Origin: Algoriphagus alkaliphilus
Lineage (GTDB): Bacteria > Bacteroidota > Bacteroidia > Cytophagales > Cyclobacteriaceae
Length of the DNA stretch: 64,000 bases
Reading direction: 5' to 3'
Assembly: GCF_900103735.1 (NCBI RefSeq)
Contig: NZ_FMXE01000004.1
Coordinates: forward strand, 124,001 to 188,000
In this document: positions 62,869 through 64,000 of the stretch, in pieces
How the letters are laid out: each line of letters opens with the position of its first letter
Position numbering within the stretch: position 1 is the stretch's first letter
Position numbers and translations under genes: made by a program
The notes under the pieces: model-generated
Seen by the model: the letters and a program-made list of their open reading frames with translations, nothing else
What the model was told of the DNA's origin: nothing
Database searches by the model: none

Positions 62869-64000
62869 ATGAAGTTTCTAGGAGCACAGATTTCATTTTT
62901 GCTACAGAATAAGCCTGACCGAAAAAACTTACGGTTACTGTTTAATTTTCTCTTGGTACTCCTTGGAATGATTACGGTATTCTCTGTGATTTTTCATCTT
63001 TTGATGCTCAGGGAAGGACAGACCTTTTCCTGGTTGACGGGATTCTATTGGACACTTACCGTGATGTCTACGCTTGGATTTGGAGACATCACATTCCACA
63101 GTGATTTTGGAAGATTATTTTCAATAGTGGTCTTACTGTCGGGGATGTTGTTTTTATTGGTATTGTTCCCATTTACCTTTATCAACTTCTTTTATTCTCC
63201 TTGGATAAAGGCACAGGATCAATCCCGTGTTCCCAGAGAACTTCCGAAAACCATTCAAGGGCATGTTATTCTAACCCGCTACGGCCCGATCACCGAACCG
63301 CTGATCAAAAAGCTTCATCGGTTTAATTACGAATACGTTGTTCTGGTAGCAGATCTAGCAGAAGGGCTACGTCTGAAAGAAATGGGGATAAATGTCATGC
63401 TGGGAGATTTGGTTGATCCCCAAACCTACAGAAACGCCAGAGTTGAAAAAGCCGCCATGGTAGCGACGACAGAATCGGATGTACTCAATACTAATGTTGC
63501 TTTTACAGTAAGAGGAATCAATAAGGAGGTCACCATTATCTCCACGGCTAATACCGATGCAGCTGTAGATATTCTAAAGCTCGCAGGCAGCAATAATGTT
63601 CTTCAATTAGGAGAAATAATGGGCTTAATACTATCACGAAGAGCGAATGCCGGAGATGCCTGTGCGCATGTGGTTGGACGTTTTGGGGAGTTACAGATTG
63701 CCGAAGCCCTCGTCACCGGATCAGCTTTGGTTGGAATGACCTTAAAGGAGACCGAACTGAGGCAAAAAGTCGGAGTCAGTGTGGTTGGAATCTGGGAGCG
63801 GGGAAACTTCCAAACCGCCAGGCCTGAGACTCTCATTTCCCAAAGCACCGTATTGGTTTTGGCAGGTTCGGGAGATCAGATGGAACTTTACAACAAGACA
63901 TTTGGTGTGAAAAGAGAATTAAATGCACCTGTTTTGATTTTGGGAGGAGGAAGGGTCGGTCGGGCTACCGGAAAAGCCCTGTCTGTAAGAAATCTTGACT
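62869..64000 (+). CDS. Two-helix K+ channel with RCK (TrkA-N) domains, 3' end outside window
   Basis: The ATG at 62869 opens a frame that runs off the window edge (377 codons seen). Two membrane helices flank a pore loop with the filter S-T-L-G-F-G-D, a variant of T-V-G-Y-G-D. Cytoplasmic RCK domains follow: the first covers about residues 125-330 with D-L-V-D-P...V-A-T-T-E-S-D-V-L-N, and a second nucleotide-binding start, I-L-G-G-G-R-V-G, lies near the edge. It resembles MthK/TrkA-type ligand-gated K+ channels. Confidence 0.88.
   Translation, partial: MKFLGAQISFLLQNKPDRKNLRLLFNFLLVLLGMITVFSVIFHLLMLREGQTFSWLTGFYWTLTVMSTLGFGDITFHSDFGRLFSIVVLLSGMLFLLVLFPFTFINFFYSPWIKAQDQSRVPRELPKTIQGHVILTRYGPITEPLIKKLHRFNYEYVVLVADLAEGLRLKEMGINVMLGDLVDPQTYRNARVEKAAMVATTESDVLNTNVAFTVRGINKEVTIISTANTDAAVDILKLAGSNNVLQLGEIMGLILSRRANAGDACAHVVGRFGELQIAEALVTGSALVGMTLKETELRQKVGVSVVGIWERGNFQTARPETLISQSTVLVLAGSGDQMELYNKTFGVKRELNAPVLILGGGRVGRATGKALSVRNLD

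Noticed and set aside
1-64000. tRNA, rRNA and CRISPR arrays
   Set aside because: Looked for by eye in the gaps on both strands; none was recognised.

Overview
The window looks like a chromosome segment from a Bacteroidota bacterium, most likely Cytophagales and close to Cyclobacteriaceae. The reasons are TAnnTTTG-type promoter elements, few Shine-Dalgarno sites, a MoaC-MoaB fusion, SusC/FecA-style TonB receptors with an N-terminal carboxypeptidase-like domain, many lipoprotein hydrolases, LytTR/TPR-kinase signalling, and small beta-barrel outer-membrane proteins. The genus is inference.

Layout. 1-3.5 kb: a hemerythrin-like protein cut by the window edge, an HPP membrane protein joined to a truncated methyltransferase, and a GH3 lipoprotein. 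3.5-6.5 kb: anaerobic (class III) ribonucleotide reductase, nrdD and nrdG, with the glycyl-radical tail of NrdD in its own small overlapping gene. 6.8-10.5 kb: nadA-nadB-queD, then the di-iron Fe-S repair protein RIC behind a strong palindromic operator. 10.5-12.1 kb: a scar of fused gene remnants. 12.1-19.7 kb: a tight minus-strand operon for a Nas/NarB-type molybdenum oxidoreductase with cytochrome b, four-cluster ferredoxin, Tat-type Rieske protein and two NarK transporters. 19.8-25.9 kb: another TonB-receptor remnant, moaCB, a third nitrate/nitrite transporter, mobA, a moaC'-tauE' chimera, a PLP decarboxylase and a hemerythrin-like protein. 26.7-34.4 kb: narI, narJ, narH, narG and a diheme cytochrome c as one minus-strand operon, transcribed cyt c-narG-narH-narJ-narI. 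34.4-36.7 kb: a decayed IS630-type transposase, a fasciclin lipoprotein and an Rrf2 (NsrR/IscR-like) regulator.

36.7-54.5 kb is a carbohydrate/sulfate scavenging and signalling region: sulfatase, a TIM-barrel lipoprotein, a FecA-like TonB receptor, a LytTR two-component pair, a sialidase, a DUF6600-like protein and a large BNR-repeat protein. 54.5-62 kb is accessory DNA: a broken REP-associated tyrosine transposase (RAYT), many dispersed hairpin repeats, three toxin-antitoxin modules and truncated genes. The window ends inside a K+ channel with TrkA/RCK domains.

The first 36 kb reads as a nitrate-respiration and anaerobic-life island: two nitrate reductases, three NNP transporters, molybdopterin cofactor genes, oxygen-independent RNR, and NO/Fe-S damage defence. 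Four copies of a dyad, AAARGRT-N6-RTCYTTT, lie 90-145 bp ahead of nrdD/nadA, ric, the cyt c-nar operon and the fasciclin gene. Two of them sit exactly 28 bp (centre to centre) from a TAnnTTTG element, which suggests one shared regulator. The island also carries several deletion or recombination scars in which two genes have been joined part-way.
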